Positions 35,738 to 45,041 are shown, numbered from the stretch's first letter. The stretch: 64,000 bases of DNA from Salinispora oceanensis (GCF_000383575.1 NZ_KB911579.1:5107424-5171423); one strand, 5' to 3'. Translations and numbers: made by a program. Notes: generated by a model from the sequence alone, not told the origin.

Positions 35738-35773
35738 GGCTCCACCGGCCACGACGGCTCCACCGGCTACGAC
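35738..35773 (+). repeat. Two tandem 18-bp repeats in the convergent gap
   Basis: GGCTCCACCGGCCACGAC is followed directly by GGCTCCACCGGCTACGAC, one difference. A GCTGGC/GCCAGC hairpin lies just before (35723-35737) and may end transcription. Confidence 0.6.
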
Positions 35774-35790
35774 AGCTCCGCGGCGACGGA

Positions 35791-36516
35791 TCAGTCGTAC
35801 TCGACGGAGGGATTGCCGGCCTCCCAGTACGGGGCCTCGCCGAAGAGCCGCCAGGACTGTTCCGGTCGGGGCGCGACGAACACCCCGGTCGCCTCGACCA
35901 AGAGGTCGTCGGGGTGGGCAGCGGTCGCGATGCCGCCGTGGGCGGTGGTCTTCCGGCCGTTCACCGCGGTAACCCGGGCCGTCAGGCGCAGCGGCGTGCG
36001 CAACGGGATGGGTGCGCGATAGCGGGTGTCGAGCCGGACGGTCATCCCCGCGTTGCCCCTGGCGCTCGCCACATAGCCGAGTAGCTGGTCCAGCAGTTGG
36101 GCACTGACTCCGCCGTGGGCGTACCGGGGCGGCCCCTCGAAGGCGGGCCCAAGGGTGCAGGCGCCGACGGCGACCCCGTCAACCAGGTCGATACGCAGTG
36201 GCGGAGCCAGGGCACTGCCGACGCCGGTTACCGGGTTGTACATCCGGACTCCACCCAACAGGTCGTCGGCGCTCGGTATCCGCGTCACCTCCCGCTCGTC
36301 CGTGGTCAACGGGCGCGCCGCTCGGCGCAGGTCGGCCGTGACCTGACGGAGTTGGGCTGCCGGAACCTCCGTGGTAACCGCCTGCTCGACCAGGTCGCGT
36401 AAGGCGTCTCCCAACTCCGCGATGGCCTCCCGCCGGTCCAGCAGAGCGGGGCTGGCGTCCCGCTGCTCCCGCATGGGGTGGTGGCTACGCCAACGCTCGT
36501 GATTCGACCTACTCAT
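35791..36516 (-). CDS. PaaI-like hot-dog thioesterase
   Basis: 241 residues. A long N-terminal helical extension (about 100 residues with two Leu/Ala-rich segments) precedes a hot-dog domain. The domain has the thioesterase helix ARYAHGGVSAQLLDQLLGY-like motif YAHGGVSAQLLDQLLG, then VRLDTRYRAPIPLRTPL. It probably hydrolyses acyl- or steroid-CoA thioesters, which would fit the neighbours, but no sterol operator is seen. ATG 36516 is preferred; ATG 36561 and ATG 36474 are in frame. Confidence 0.78.
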   Translation of the reverse strand: MSRSNHERWRSHHPMREQRDASPALLDRREAIAELGDALRDLVEQAVTTEVPAAQLRQVTADLRRAARPLTTDEREVTRIPSADDLLGGVRMYNPVTGVGSALAPPLRIDLVDGVAVGACTLGPAFEGPPRYAHGGVSAQLLDQLLGYVASARGNAGMTVRLDTRYRAPIPLRTPLRLTARVTAVNGRKTTAHGGIATAAHPDDLLVEATGVFVAPRPEQSWRLFGEAPYWEAGNPSVEYD

Positions 36517-36708
36517 CGTCACCGTCGTGCACCTCGTTTTCGACCGGTTAACGGCCATCATGACACCGTCCGGTGCCGCCTCGATCGCGTCCGCGTCGCT
36601 CGCGGCGGTCCGGGCCGGGCATCGTCACGACCGCCGGTTGGCACAATCAAGATCAATATTTTGATTCAAGTATGTGCATGCGATACCTCCCGGCGCCGAT
36701 CTGAATAC

Positions 36709-36722
36709 AGTAACGTGTTCCA
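36709..36722. promoter_or_regulatory. Degenerate KstR-type operator (AGTAACGTGTTCCA) upstream of kstD
   Basis: The core AAC-N2-GTT and the last A fit; the first T is replaced by A. Position 30 nt upstream of the kstD start supports it. Confidence 0.6.
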
Positions 36723-36751
36723 CCATCTGTTTCCGCTGGGCTGGGGGTCCG

Positions 36752-38401
36752 ATGACGACCGTGGTCGAGTACGACGTAGTGGTGGTGGGTGCCGGCGCGG
36801 CCGGCATGGTGGGTGCGCTTACCGCGGCGAAACGCGGCCTGCAGGCCGTTGTGGTGGAGAAAGCCGATGTCTACGGCGGCACCACCGCCCGCTCCGGGGC
36901 AGGAATCTGGATACCCAACAACGAGGTGCTCCTCGATGCCGGAGTGCCGGACACTCCGACCAAGGCCGCCGAGTACCTGGCCGCGGTCGTCGGCGACGAG
37001 GTCCCCGCCGCCCGCCTGCAGGCGTACCTGTCGGCCGGGCCCGCCATGATCTCCTTCCTGTTGGAACACACACCGCTGCGGTTCGCCTGGATGGAGGGCT
37101 ACCCCGACTACTACCCCGAGCTGCCCGGTGGCCTGCCCAGTGGTCGGTCGATCGAGCCGCAACCGCTCGACGCCAATGTCCTCGGCGCCGAGTACGCCGC
37201 CCTGAACGCCCCCTACATGGCCACTCCGCCCGGCACCGTCGTCATGGATGTCGACTACAAGTGGCTGGCCCTCATCGCCCGCCACCCCCGCGGGCTGACG
37301 ACGGCCACCGAGATTGTCCAGCGCTACCTGGCGGCGTGGGTCAAGGGGGAGAAGCCAATCACCATGGGCCAGGCGCTCGCGGGCGGCCTGCGCGCCGGAC
37401 TGCTCGCCGCCGACGTACCGGTCTGGCTGAACACCCCCCTGACCGAGTTGGTCGTCAGCGAGGGGCGAGTCACCGGGGTACGGGTGGTCCGGGACGGCGA
37501 GGAGGTCCTCCTCACCGCCCGGCGCGGAGTCATCGTCGGGTCCGGCGGTTTCGAGCACAACGAGGCGATGCGCAAGCAGTACCAGGAAGCTCCCACCGGC
37601 ACTGACTGGACCGTCGGCGCATCGTCGAACACCGGGGACGGCATCCGGGCCTGCGCCGAGGCGGGCGCCGCTCTGGACCTCATGGACAGTGCCTGGTGGG
37701 GGCCGATGATCCCGCTGCCGACCGGCCCCTACTTCTGTCTCTCCGAACGCACGCTGCCGGGAAACATCTTCGTCAACCCGGCCGGGGAGCGGTTCGTCAA
37801 CGAGGCCGCCCCTTACGGCGACGTGGTCCGCACCATGTACGCGCAGGACGCCTTCCCAGCCTGGATGATCACGGATCAGCGGTACCGCAACCGCTACCTG
37901 TTCCGTGACCTCCCACCGCTGCTGCCCTATCCCAGCGAGTGGTATGACTCCGGCGCCCTGGTCCGGGACTGGACCATCAAGGGCCTGGCCGACAAGATCG
38001 GCGTCCCCTCGGCAACCCTGAGCGCCACCGTCACCCGCTTCAACACCCTCGCGAAGGCCGGTCGCGACACCGATTTCCATCGGGGCGAGAGTAGCTACGA
38101 CCACTACTACGCCGATCCCACCAACGAGCCGAACCCCTGCCTGGCCGCGCTGGTGCTGCCACCGTTCTACGCGATGCGGATCGTCCCCGGCGACCTCGGC
38201 ACCAACGGCGGCGTCCGCACCGACGAGCGGGGCCGGGCGTTGCGGGAGGACGGCACGGTCATTCCCGGCCTCTACGCCGCCGGCAACGCGAGCGCGGCCG
38301 TCATGGGGAAGGGTTACGCCGGAGCAGGGTCAACGCTCGGTCCAGCGATGACCTTCGGGTACCTGGCCGCGTTGGACATCGCCGAATCATCCCACGGCTG
38401 A
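36752..38401 (+). CDS. kstD: KstD, 3-ketosteroid delta1-dehydrogenase
   Basis: 549 residues. The FAD motif VVVVGAGAAGMVGALTAAKRG is near residues 9-29, then YGGTTARSGAGIWIPNN. The C-terminal catalytic Tyr-Gly motif is AVMGKGYAGAGSTLGPAM and the FAD-closing PGLYAAGNASA is present. It introduces the C1-C2 double bond in 3-oxo-4-ene steroids, needed for ring B opening. ATG 36752 is preceded by a GGGGGT stretch. The KstR-like box lies upstream. Confidence 0.94.
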   Translation: MTTVVEYDVVVVGAGAAGMVGALTAAKRGLQAVVVEKADVYGGTTARSGAGIWIPNNEVLLDAGVPDTPTKAAEYLAAVVGDEVPAARLQAYLSAGPAMISFLLEHTPLRFAWMEGYPDYYPELPGGLPSGRSIEPQPLDANVLGAEYAALNAPYMATPPGTVVMDVDYKWLALIARHPRGLTTATEIVQRYLAAWVKGEKPITMGQALAGGLRAGLLAADVPVWLNTPLTELVVSEGRVTGVRVVRDGEEVLLTARRGVIVGSGGFEHNEAMRKQYQEAPTGTDWTVGASSNTGDGIRACAEAGAALDLMDSAWWGPMIPLPTGPYFCLSERTLPGNIFVNPAGERFVNEAAPYGDVVRTMYAQDAFPAWMITDQRYRNRYLFRDLPPLLPYPSEWYDSGALVRDWTIKGLADKIGVPSATLSATVTRFNTLAKAGRDTDFHRGESSYDHYYADPTNEPNPCLAALVLPPFYAMRIVPGDLGTNGGVRTDERGRALREDGTVIPGLYAAGNASAAVMGKGYAGAGSTLGPAMTFGYLAALDIAESSHG

Positions 38402-38550
38402 CGGCAACCGTCTCGGGCCCACCAGCACCCCTTACGCTGGCCGTTGGTGGTCACCGCCTCGCCCGGGTAGCCCTTGTGGCCAACACCCGGGCGAGCGGAC
38501 GACCGTCGGCGGAGTAGTCGGCGTAAACAACGTTGGAGGTCGAGGAATCG

Positions 38551-39570
38551 ATGCGCGCTGTCTGGATCACCAAGGCGGGTGGGCCCGAGGTCCTTGCGGT
38601 ACGGGAAACCCCCGATCCGCAACCGGGTCCCGGTGAGGTGCGCATCGCGGTCCGTGCCTGCGGGTTGAACTTCGCCGAGGTCATGGCCCGGCAGGGGCTG
38701 TATCCGGACGCCCCGAAACCGCCCTCCGTGGTGGGCTACGAGGTGGCCGGGGTCGTGGACGCCGTTGACGCCGAGGTCACCGGCCTCGAGGTGGGGCAAC
38801 GGGTGCTGGCCCTGGTGCGCTTCGGTGGCCACGCCGACACCGTTTGCGTGCCCGCCGTGCGGGTGCTGCCGATGCCCGACGACCTCGACTTCATCGAGGG
38901 AGCCGCGATCCCGGTCAACTACCTGACCGCCTACCACATGCTCTTTCGGGTGGCGAACCTCCGCCCCGAGGCCCGCGTCCTGGTGCACATGGCCGCGGGT
39001 GGGGTCGGCACCGCGGTGCTGCAGCTGTGCCGCACCGTACCGGGAGTGGTCACCTTCGGTACCGCCTCGGCGGCCAAGCACGCCGTGCTCCGCGAGGAGG
39101 GCTGCACCCATCCCATCGACTACCGCACCGAGGACTACGTCGCCCGGGTACGGGAGCTCACCGGCGGCGAGGGACTCGACCTGGTGCTGGACTCCCTGGG
39201 CGGGCGCGACTGGAAGCGCGGAATAAGCCTCCTCCGGCCGGTTGGGCAGCTCATCGCGTACGGCTTCGCCAACCTGTCCACCGGTGAGCGGCGCAGCCTT
39301 CGCCGGCTCGTCGGTCAGCTCACCGGCGTGCCGCTGCTGACGCCGTACGGGATGATGGACCGTAACCACACGGTCAGTGGCGTCAATCTGGGACACCTGT
39401 GGGAGCGCACCGACCTGCTGCGTGAGGAGCTGACCGCGCTGCTGGACCTGTGGCGCGAGGGTGCGATCAAGCCCCGGATCGACCAGGTGTTTCCGTTCGA
39501 GGAGGCCGCGGCGGCGCACCGCCGGATCGGCGAGCGTCGCAACATCGGCAAGGTGGTCCTCGTACCCTGA
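38551..39570 (+). CDS. Zinc-free MDR oxidoreductase (quinone/enoyl reductase type)
   Basis: 339 residues of the medium-chain reductase family without the catalytic or structural zinc Cys set. The N-terminus is MRAVWITKAGGPEVL, the substrate domain has RACGLNFAEVMARQGLYP, and NADPH binding is at VHMAAGGVGTAVLQLC. It is VAT-1/quinone-oxidoreductase-like. GGAGG and GAGGA sites lie before ATG 38551. A sterol role is plausible only by location. Confidence 0.83.
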   Translation: MRAVWITKAGGPEVLAVRETPDPQPGPGEVRIAVRACGLNFAEVMARQGLYPDAPKPPSVVGYEVAGVVDAVDAEVTGLEVGQRVLALVRFGGHADTVCVPAVRVLPMPDDLDFIEGAAIPVNYLTAYHMLFRVANLRPEARVLVHMAAGGVGTAVLQLCRTVPGVVTFGTASAAKHAVLREEGCTHPIDYRTEDYVARVRELTGGEGLDLVLDSLGGRDWKRGISLLRPVGQLIAYGFANLSTGERRSLRRLVGQLTGVPLLTPYGMMDRNHTVSGVNLGHLWERTDLLREELTALLDLWREGAIKPRIDQVFPFEEAAAAHRRIGERRNIGKVVLVP

Positions 39571-39607
39571 CGAATCCTCGGGAGGTCGGGCGACCAGCCG
39601 ATTGTCC

Positions 39608-39643
39608 ACGGCCGCCGCGGCTGCAGCCCGCGGCGGCCGTTTT
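39608..39643 (+). terminator. Strong intrinsic terminator
   Basis: ACGGCCGCCGCGG (39608-39620) pairs perfectly over 13 bp with CCGCGGCGGCCGT (39628-39640), followed by TTTT. It ends the MDR transcript just before the next KstR2-controlled promoter. Confidence 0.92.
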
Positions 39644-39681
39644 CGTTGCGGCACTGGTGACTCGCCGATGCTATCCTACCA

Positions 39682-39695
39682 AGCAAGCGCTTGGC
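39682..39695. promoter_or_regulatory. KstR2-type operator (AGCAAGCGCTTGGC)
   Basis: One mismatch (final T) to AnCAAGnnCTTGnT, within a wider CCAAGC-N4-GCTTGG palindrome. The -10 TATCCT at 39672-39677 places the transcription start inside the box. Confidence 0.82.
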
Positions 39696-39705
39696 AGGAG
39701 GGCTT

Positions 39706-40467
39706 ATGGGGCGACTGGACGGCAAGGTGGCGCTCATTACCGGTGGCGCGCGCGGCATGGGCAAGGCACATGCCCGGCAGTTCGTCGCCGAGGGGGCCCG
39801 GGTGGTCATCGGCGACATCCTCGATGACCGCGGCACAGCCCTCGCCGACAGCCTCGGTGCTGATCGTTGCCGCTACGCGCACCACGACGTCACCAGCGAA
39901 GGCGAGTGGGCGGCCGCGGTCGCCACCACGCTGGCGGCGTTCGACCGAATCGACGTTCTGGTCAACAACGCCGGCGTCTTCCGGCACGCGGCGATCGCCA
40001 CGATGGATCCGGCCGAGTTCCGCCACGTGATCGACGTCAACCTCACCGGCTGTTGGCTCGGCATCCACACCGTGGCGCCGGCGATGACGAGGGCCGGCGG
40101 CGGATCGATTGTGAACGTGTCGTCGATCGAAGGCTTCGTCGGCGCGGCCGGCCTCTCGGCCTACAGCGCCAGCAAGTTCGGGATCCGCGGCATCACCCGG
40201 TCCGCGGCCCAGGAGCTCGGGCCGGCCGGCATCCGGGTCAACTCGGTCCACCCCGGTGGCGTGCTGACCCCGATGGCGCTGGCCGCCGCCGAGACCATGC
40301 CCGCCCTTGACTCGGACGCGTTTCTCACCTCGCTGCCGATCGCCCGACTCGCCGAGCCGGTGGAGATCTCCCGGCTGGTGGCGTTCCTCGCCTCCGACGA
40401 ATCGTCATACACCACGGGCGCCGAGTTCGTGGCCGACGGCGGGCTACTGTCCGGACCGGGATACTGA
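39706..40467 (+). CDS. FabG3-like hydroxysteroid dehydrogenase (SDR)
   Basis: 253 residues. The NAD motif is ITGGARGMGKAHARQF, NNAGVFRH follows, the catalytic Ser is in VSSIEGFVG and the Tyr-Lys pair in AYSASKFGIRG. Sequence is close to M. tuberculosis FabG3 (Rv2002), a 3-alpha/20-beta hydroxysteroid dehydrogenase, including SSYTTGAEFVADGG near the end. AGGAGGG lies 5 nt before ATG 39706. The KstR2 box places it in the HIP regulon here. Confidence 0.87.
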   Translation: MGRLDGKVALITGGARGMGKAHARQFVAEGARVVIGDILDDRGTALADSLGADRCRYAHHDVTSEGEWAAAVATTLAAFDRIDVLVNNAGVFRHAAIATMDPAEFRHVIDVNLTGCWLGIHTVAPAMTRAGGGSIVNVSSIEGFVGAAGLSAYSASKFGIRGITRSAAQELGPAGIRVNSVHPGGVLTPMALAAAETMPALDSDAFLTSLPIARLAEPVEISRLVAFLASDESSYTTGAEFVADGGLLSGPGY

Positions 40468-40533
40468 GATGACCTCGCTGGATCGAGCGATGGCCGCACC
40501 CGGTTCGGGTGGCGGCGCGGAGGGCGAGGAGTC

Positions 40534-41016
40534 GTGAACCAGCGTGCCATGGTGGCGATGCCACCCGCGGACGTCGAGAAACACCTGGCCCAGGGCCGGA
40601 AGCTCCAGCTCGCGACCGTCAACCGGGACGGCACACCGCACCTGGTCAGTATGTTCTACGCGATGCACGGCGGACGTATCGCCTTCTGGACCTACCGCAT
40701 TTCGCAGAAGGCCCGGAACCTGGCCCGAGACCCACGGGTGACCTGCCTGGTCGAGGAGGGCGACGGCTACTTCGAGCTGCGCGGCGTCCAGGTGACCGGC
40801 GAGGTCACCCGGATCGACGATCTGGCGGGGGTCACCGTGGTCGGCCGCCTGATCGCCGCGCGGATGCCCAGCCCGCTGGCGGCAGGCGATATGCCGCCCG
40901 ATGAGGTGGCAGCGGCGCTCGACGGCTATGTCGCGCACGCGGCGGCCAAGCGGGCGGCCTATCTGGTGGAGCCGCGGCGGGTGGTCAGCTGGGACCACCG
41001 CCGACTGGCGACCTGA
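40534..41016 (+). CDS. Split-barrel flavin/F420-binding protein (PNPOx-like)
   Basis: 160 residues with the pyridoxamine-oxidase/FDOR fold. Visible are LQLATVNRDGTPHLVSMFYA, RIAFWTYRISQKARNLARDP and VTCLVEEGD, the nucleotide-binding strands. It likely uses FMN or F420 as a small reductase. GTG 40534 is chosen because GGCGAGGAG lies just upstream; ATG 40549 is an alternative. A 22-residue frame (40470-40537) ends in the GTGA overlap. It follows the FabG3-like gene in the same operon. Confidence 0.78.
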   Translation: MNQRAMVAMPPADVEKHLAQGRKLQLATVNRDGTPHLVSMFYAMHGGRIAFWTYRISQKARNLARDPRVTCLVEEGDGYFELRGVQVTGEVTRIDDLAGVTVVGRLIAARMPSPLAAGDMPPDEVAAALDGYVAHAAAKRAAYLVEPRRVVSWDHRRLAT

Positions 41017-41391
41017 GGGCCGCCCCGGCGCCGGTCATCCCCCGGTGCCAAAGTTGCCCGGCCAGCCGGTTCACCCCGCCTCCTCGCGTATCGTCGGCAC
41101 GGCGGCGTGGTGACTCACCTGAACACCAACGGTCTAGATTCATCGCGATAAAAGGGCCTGAGCAGGCACGTTGCGGTGCGTCGATACCTCAAATAGGACA
41201 AATCTGCAAATATTGCGGCAATTAACCAAGACGCACTGCCCAGCACCGGCGCCGTGCTGCCGACCGACCCTTGCCAGCATTCCCCGCCGCCCACCCGCAG
41301 CCCGACCCACCCGGACCGAGCTGATCCGCGAACGGCCATCCCGATCGTCCAGGCCACCCTCATCCCGGAGGCCGCCGAGAAAGCTCTCTAC
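41017..41391. other. Intergenic region without a supported gene
   Basis: A hairpin GGCGCCGG (41027-41034) with CCGGTGCC (41042-41049) probably ends the PNPOx operon. The rest includes an AT-rich island at about 41130-41240. Short frames there have no ribosome site or family. Confidence 0.6.
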
Positions 41392-42147
41392 CTACGAAGA
41401 CTGATCAGCAGTAGGGCCGCGCAGGTCCTCGAGATAGCCCGGCCACTCGCCACCGCCGTGCACCGCCACCGCCGCCCCGGTCACATAGGAGGCCAGCGGG
41501 GAGGCCAACAGCAGACAGACGCCGGCGACCTCGGCCGGCGTGGCGGGTCGCCCCAGGGGCACCGTGCGCGCCACCGCCGCCGGATCCAGCCGGAGGCTCC
41601 CATCGCCGGCCACCGGACCGGGGACGACACTGTTCACCCGCACCGCCGGCGCCCACTCGGCGGCCAGACTCGTCGCCAGATGATGCAGTCCGGCCTTGGC
41701 GGCGCCGTAGGCGGCGGAGCCAGGGGATGGACGCGTGCCGCTGACACTTCCCACCATGATGATGGCCCCGCCACCGGGCTGCTGTTGCATGACCGCATTG
41801 GCCGCCTGCGCGACATGCAACGGCGCAACCAGGTTGAGCTCCACAATCTTGGCGTGCAGCCGGGGTGAGGCGCTGGCCGCCACCGCCGAGGGCGCCCCAC
41901 CGGCGTTGTTCACCACCACGTCGAGGCGACCGAACCGGTCAACCGCCGCCGCCACCAGGGCGGCCGCCTGCGCGGGGTCACGGACGTCAGCCGGCACGAA
42001 GTCGGGCACCACCGAGGACGGTGGGGTCCGGCCACAGACCAGCACCCGGGCACCCGCCGCGAGGAAGGCCGCGGCGATCGCGGCACCGATCCCCCGCGTC
42101 CCCCCGGTGACGACCACACCGCGACCGGTGAAATCGAGATGCTCCAT
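41392..42147 (-). CDS. Short-chain dehydrogenase, leaderless, KstR-controlled
   Basis: 251 residues. Cofactor motif VTGGTRGIGAAIAAAF, NNAG, catalytic Ser in VGSVSGTRPSPG and Tyr-Lys in AAYGAAKAGLHH. The ATG 42147 lies exactly 6 nt after a TAACAT -10 (42154-42159) and lacks a ribosome site, so the mRNA is probably leaderless. The KstR box 85 bp upstream is shared with the divergent LLM gene. The substrate is unknown; a hydroxyacyl-CoA step of side-chain oxidation is one option. Confidence 0.85.
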   Translation of the reverse strand: MEHLDFTGRGVVVTGGTRGIGAAIAAAFLAAGARVLVCGRTPPSSVVPDFVPADVRDPAQAAALVAAAVDRFGRLDVVVNNAGGAPSAVAASASPRLHAKIVELNLVAPLHVAQAANAVMQQQPGGGAIIMVGSVSGTRPSPGSAAYGAAKAGLHHLATSLAAEWAPAVRVNSVVPGPVAGDGSLRLDPAAVARTVPLGRPATPAEVAGVCLLLASPLASYVTGAAVAVHGGGEWPGYLEDLRGPTADQSS

Positions 42148-42231
42148 CGATTGATGTTAACCCTCTGACATTCACCGGTCGACCCCGAAACCAGCCCAAC
42201 AAGGCCCATCCAAAGCCCTGCCGCGATCCGG

Positions 42232-42245
42232 TAGAACACGTTACA
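42232..42245. promoter_or_regulatory. KstR-type operator (TAGAACACGTTACA)
   Basis: Fits TnnAACnnGTTnnA fully. Its last four bases are the first four of the LLM -10 element TACAGT (42242-42247). Confidence 0.9.
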
Positions 42246-42253
42246 GTCCATAG

Positions 42254-43126
42254 ATGAAGTTCAGCCTCGGGATCGCACTCAGCCCGCTCGACCAACTCAC
42301 CGATCTGGCACAAACCGCCGAGGAATGCGGCTTCTCGGCCATCGCCCTCCCCGACTCGCTCTTCTACTCCGAAGAGGTCAGCGCCAAGTACCCGTACACG
42401 CCGGATGGCAGCCGGTTCTGGGATGCCCAGACGCCCTGGGTCGACCCGCTGGTGGCCGCCGCCGCGCTCGGCGCCGCCACCACCCGGATCCGGTTCTACA
42501 CCCAGGTGCTCAAACTCGGTCCCCGCAACCCGGTCCTGTTGGCGCGGCAGGTCGGGTCGGTGGCAAACCTGACCGGTAATCGGTTCGGGCTCGGCGTCGG
42601 GCTGGGCTGGTCGCCGGAGGAGTCACTCTGGTGCGGCTCGCCGTTCGCCGCCCGGGGCGCCCGGGGCGACGAGGCGATTGAGGTGCTGCGGCTGATCCTG
42701 GGCGGTGGCATGGTGGAGCACCACGGCAAGCACTTCGACTTCGGCCGGCTACAGATGAGCCCGGCCCCGACCGCGCAGGTCCCGATCTACGTGGGTGGTC
42801 ACACCGATGCGGCGTTGCGCCGTGCGGCCCGGCTGGGCGACGGCTGGTCCTCCGCCATGATGCGCTTCGACGAGCTGCGCGCGACGATCGACCAGCTTGC
42901 CCGGCTACGCGTCGAGTACGACCGGGCCGACCAGCCGTTCGAAATCCAGGCGGTCTGCATTGACCGATTCAGCCTGGCGGGCTTCCAGCAACAGGCCGAG
43001 GCTGGCGTCACCGACGCGATCGTGATGCCCTGGCGCTTCTACGGCGTCGGCTTCGACGGCGACCTCGCCGCCAAGCGGGACGGCATCCGCCGCTTCGCCG
43101 ACGAGGTGATCAGCAAGATCCACTAG
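42254..43126 (+). CDS. LLM-class (F420-type) oxidoreductase, leaderless
   Basis: 290 residues of the luciferase-like family. Visible are MKFSLGIALSPLDQLTDLA, TRIRFYTQVLKLGPRNPVLL, NLTGNRFGLGVGLGWSPEE and VPIYVGGHTDAALRRAARLG. ATG 42254 is 6 nt after the TACAGT -10, so it is leaderless and directly under KstR. The product may reduce or oxidise a sterol intermediate with F420. Its last 4 bases overlap the convergent sulfotransferase gene. Confidence 0.87.
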   Translation: MKFSLGIALSPLDQLTDLAQTAEECGFSAIALPDSLFYSEEVSAKYPYTPDGSRFWDAQTPWVDPLVAAAALGAATTRIRFYTQVLKLGPRNPVLLARQVGSVANLTGNRFGLGVGLGWSPEESLWCGSPFAARGARGDEAIEVLRLILGGGMVEHHGKHFDFGRLQMSPAPTAQVPIYVGGHTDAALRRAARLGDGWSSAMMRFDELRATIDQLARLRVEYDRADQPFEIQAVCIDRFSLAGFQQQAEAGVTDAIVMPWRFYGVGFDGDLAAKRDGIRRFADEVISKIH

Positions 43127-44247
43127 GCGAAGGTGGCGTCCACCGCAGCCGGGGTCAGTCCGAAATCAGCGAGATCGTAGCGGTGTGCGGGGCGCGTTCG
43201 CCGCTGGTGCAGCGAGCTCATCGCGGCTCGCGCGGCAGCGGTCAACCGGGCCCCCAACCGGTCGTAGATCGCCTCCACCACCCGGAGCGGGTCGGCGACG
43301 AAGTCGTCGTAGGAGACGTCGATGAAGTGTGCCGGATCGTGTCGCTCGCGGTCGGCCATGAACCGCCGCAGCCCACGCGACCAGAGCTGCGCCTGCGCCC
43401 CACCGAGCACTTCCCCGCGGAACAGCTCCGACCAGCCCTCGCACGCCTGTGCGTTGAGGCTGCAGACCGAGGCGACCACCTCCCGCGGCGCGCGATGCGT
43501 CTGGATCACCACGGCGTCGGGGTAGACAGCGAGTAGCGCGTCGAGGGCGAACAGGTGGCTCGGGTTCTTCAACACCCAGCGACGATCTCGGTCGTGCAGG
43601 CCGATGAGCTGAAGGTTGCGCCGGTGCCGCCGATAGGCAGCGGTCCAGTCCTGCGCACTCAACCACCGCGAGTAGCTCGGCAGGTAGGCCAGGCACTCGA
43701 AGGACACCGACATCATTGACTGCCGCAGCAAGCGCCAGCACTCCTCCACCTGGTCGGCCGCGGTGTAGTGCGCACCCCGCAGGCTCGGGTTGGTCTCGTG
43801 GTACTGCTCGTAGCCGGCCTGCAGACCGGCGTAGACGGGATTTGACTCCCAGGTGTTGCGCGGCGGGCGGGGTTGGGGAACCTCGGTCAGCCACAGTTCG
43901 AGGCCCTGGTGTGCGGGGTCGGCGGTGAGCAACCGATGCAGGGCGGTGGTGCCGGTTCGGGGCAGGCCGGTCACGAAGACCGGCCGGGCCACCGGGACCT
44001 CGGCGTACTCCGGGAACTGCCGCCATGCGGCCTCGCTGAGCAGTCGGGACACCAGTGCCGCGCGGAGAAACGCCCGGGAGACCTTGCTCCCGGTGGGCGT
44101 GAGGGCCGCCTCATTCCGGTACGCGGCGAGCAGTTCGCCCATCCCCTCGCGGTAGTCGTCGTCGCCGAAGTCGTCGAGCCCGGTGAACCGGGTCGCCGAG
44201 GCGTGGAGGTCCTCGATCGTGCCGACGTCCGTACGGGTGCTGCTCAT
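43123..44247 (-). CDS. Sulfotransferase-family protein, Rv3529c-like
   Basis: 374 residues. The PAPS-binding loop is FVTGLPRTGTTALHRLL near residue 92, with RAPREVVASVCSL as the 3'-phosphate-binding region. Rv3529c, its mycobacterial relative, is in the KstR regulon beside Rv3530c and Rv3531c. The same three-gene order is kept here. Substrate and role in sterol use are unknown. It lies 14 nt after the SDR gene. Confidence 0.87.
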   Translation of the reverse strand: MSSTRTDVGTIEDLHASATRFTGLDDFGDDDYREGMGELLAAYRNEAALTPTGSKVSRAFLRAALVSRLLSEAAWRQFPEYAEVPVARPVFVTGLPRTGTTALHRLLTADPAHQGLELWLTEVPQPRPPRNTWESNPVYAGLQAGYEQYHETNPSLRGAHYTAADQVEECWRLLRQSMMSVSFECLAYLPSYSRWLSAQDWTAAYRRHRRNLQLIGLHDRDRRWVLKNPSHLFALDALLAVYPDAVVIQTHRAPREVVASVCSLNAQACEGWSELFRGEVLGGAQAQLWSRGLRRFMADRERHDPAHFIDVSYDDFVADPLRVVEAIYDRLGARLTAAARAAMSSLHQRRTRPAHRYDLADFGLTPAAVDATFA

Positions 44248-44261
44248 GCTCGCTCCCGGGT

Positions 44262-45038
44262 TCAGTGATGGAACTCGCCACAGTTGACATCAAGGCACTG
44301 GCCGGTGATGCCCCGAGCCAGGCCGGAGCCGAGGAACAGCACGGCGTCGGCGACCTCGTCCGGCACCGGCAGCCGGCGCAGGTCGGTGGTGGCGGCGACC
44401 TCGTCGTAGAGCTGCTGGGGCGGCACCCCCCGCTGGTTCGCCTGGTAGTCGAACCAGAGGCGCAGGCTGTCGGCCCAGATCCAGCCGGGTGCCACCGAGT
44501 TGACCCGCACGCCCTTCGGCCCGAGCTCACTGGCCAAATTCTGCGCGGCGGCGAGAAGCGCGGCCTTGGCCAGCTTGTAGGGGCCGAAACCCCGCCGGGA
44601 GTGGCGCAGCACGGCAGAGTTGACCATGACCACGGCGCCGCCGGACTCCACCAACGCGGGTGTCAGCAGCCGAGTCAGGCGCAGCGCCGCCAGCACGTTG
44701 ACCTCGAAGCTCGACCGCAGGTCGGCCAACTCGACCTTCCCGAGACCGCGCATCGGCGGCATCTCGAAGGCGTTACTGACCAACACGTCAACGCGGCCGA
44801 ACTCGGCGAGGGCGGCCCGCACGAGTGCGGCGCTCGACTCACCGTCGGTGAGGTCGGTGGGTACCGTCAGGGCCCGCTGACCCGCCGCCCGTACCTTGCC
44901 GGCGACCTCGGTGAGGAAGGACTCGGTGCGGGCGGCGAGCACCACGTCCGCGCCGGCCTGCGCGGCACGCACCGCGATGGCCTGGCCCAGCCCGGGGCCG
45001 ACCCCGGCCACCACAACGATCTTCTCCGCGAGCAACAC
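44262..45038 (-). CDS. Short-chain dehydrogenase, Rv3530c-like
   Basis: 258 residues. It has an unusual cofactor loop VAGVGPGLGQAIA and SNAF in place of NNAG. The catalytic Ser is in MVNSAVLRHS and the YxxxK motif in GPYKLAKAAL. It sits between the DUF1214 gene (3 nt) and the sulfotransferase, matching Rv3531c-Rv3530c-Rv3529c. The start is ATG 45038. Confidence 0.87.
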   Translation of the reverse strand: MLLAEKIVVVAGVGPGLGQAIAVRAAQAGADVVLAARTESFLTEVAGKVRAAGQRALTVPTDLTDGESSAALVRAALAEFGRVDVLVSNAFEMPPMRGLGKVELADLRSSFEVNVLAALRLTRLLTPALVESGGAVVMVNSAVLRHSRRGFGPYKLAKAALLAAAQNLASELGPKGVRVNSVAPGWIWADSLRLWFDYQANQRGVPPQQLYDEVAATTDLRRLPVPDEVADAVLFLGSGLARGITGQCLDVNCGEFHH

Positions 45039-45041
45039 GGC

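Noticed and set aside
38526-38535. CAACGTTG palindrome before the MDR gene considered as a KstR box
   Set aside because: It lacks the AAC-N2-GTT spacing; the two half sites abut with no spacer.
40470-40537. 22-residue frame between the FabG3-like SDR and the PNPOx-like gene
   Set aside because: It has a GTGA overlap with the next gene but no ribosome site of its own; it is more likely chance.
41115-41363. 82-residue minus-strand frame in the gap after the PNPOx-like gene
   Set aside because: No ribosome site, odd composition, no domain, and the region looks non-coding.
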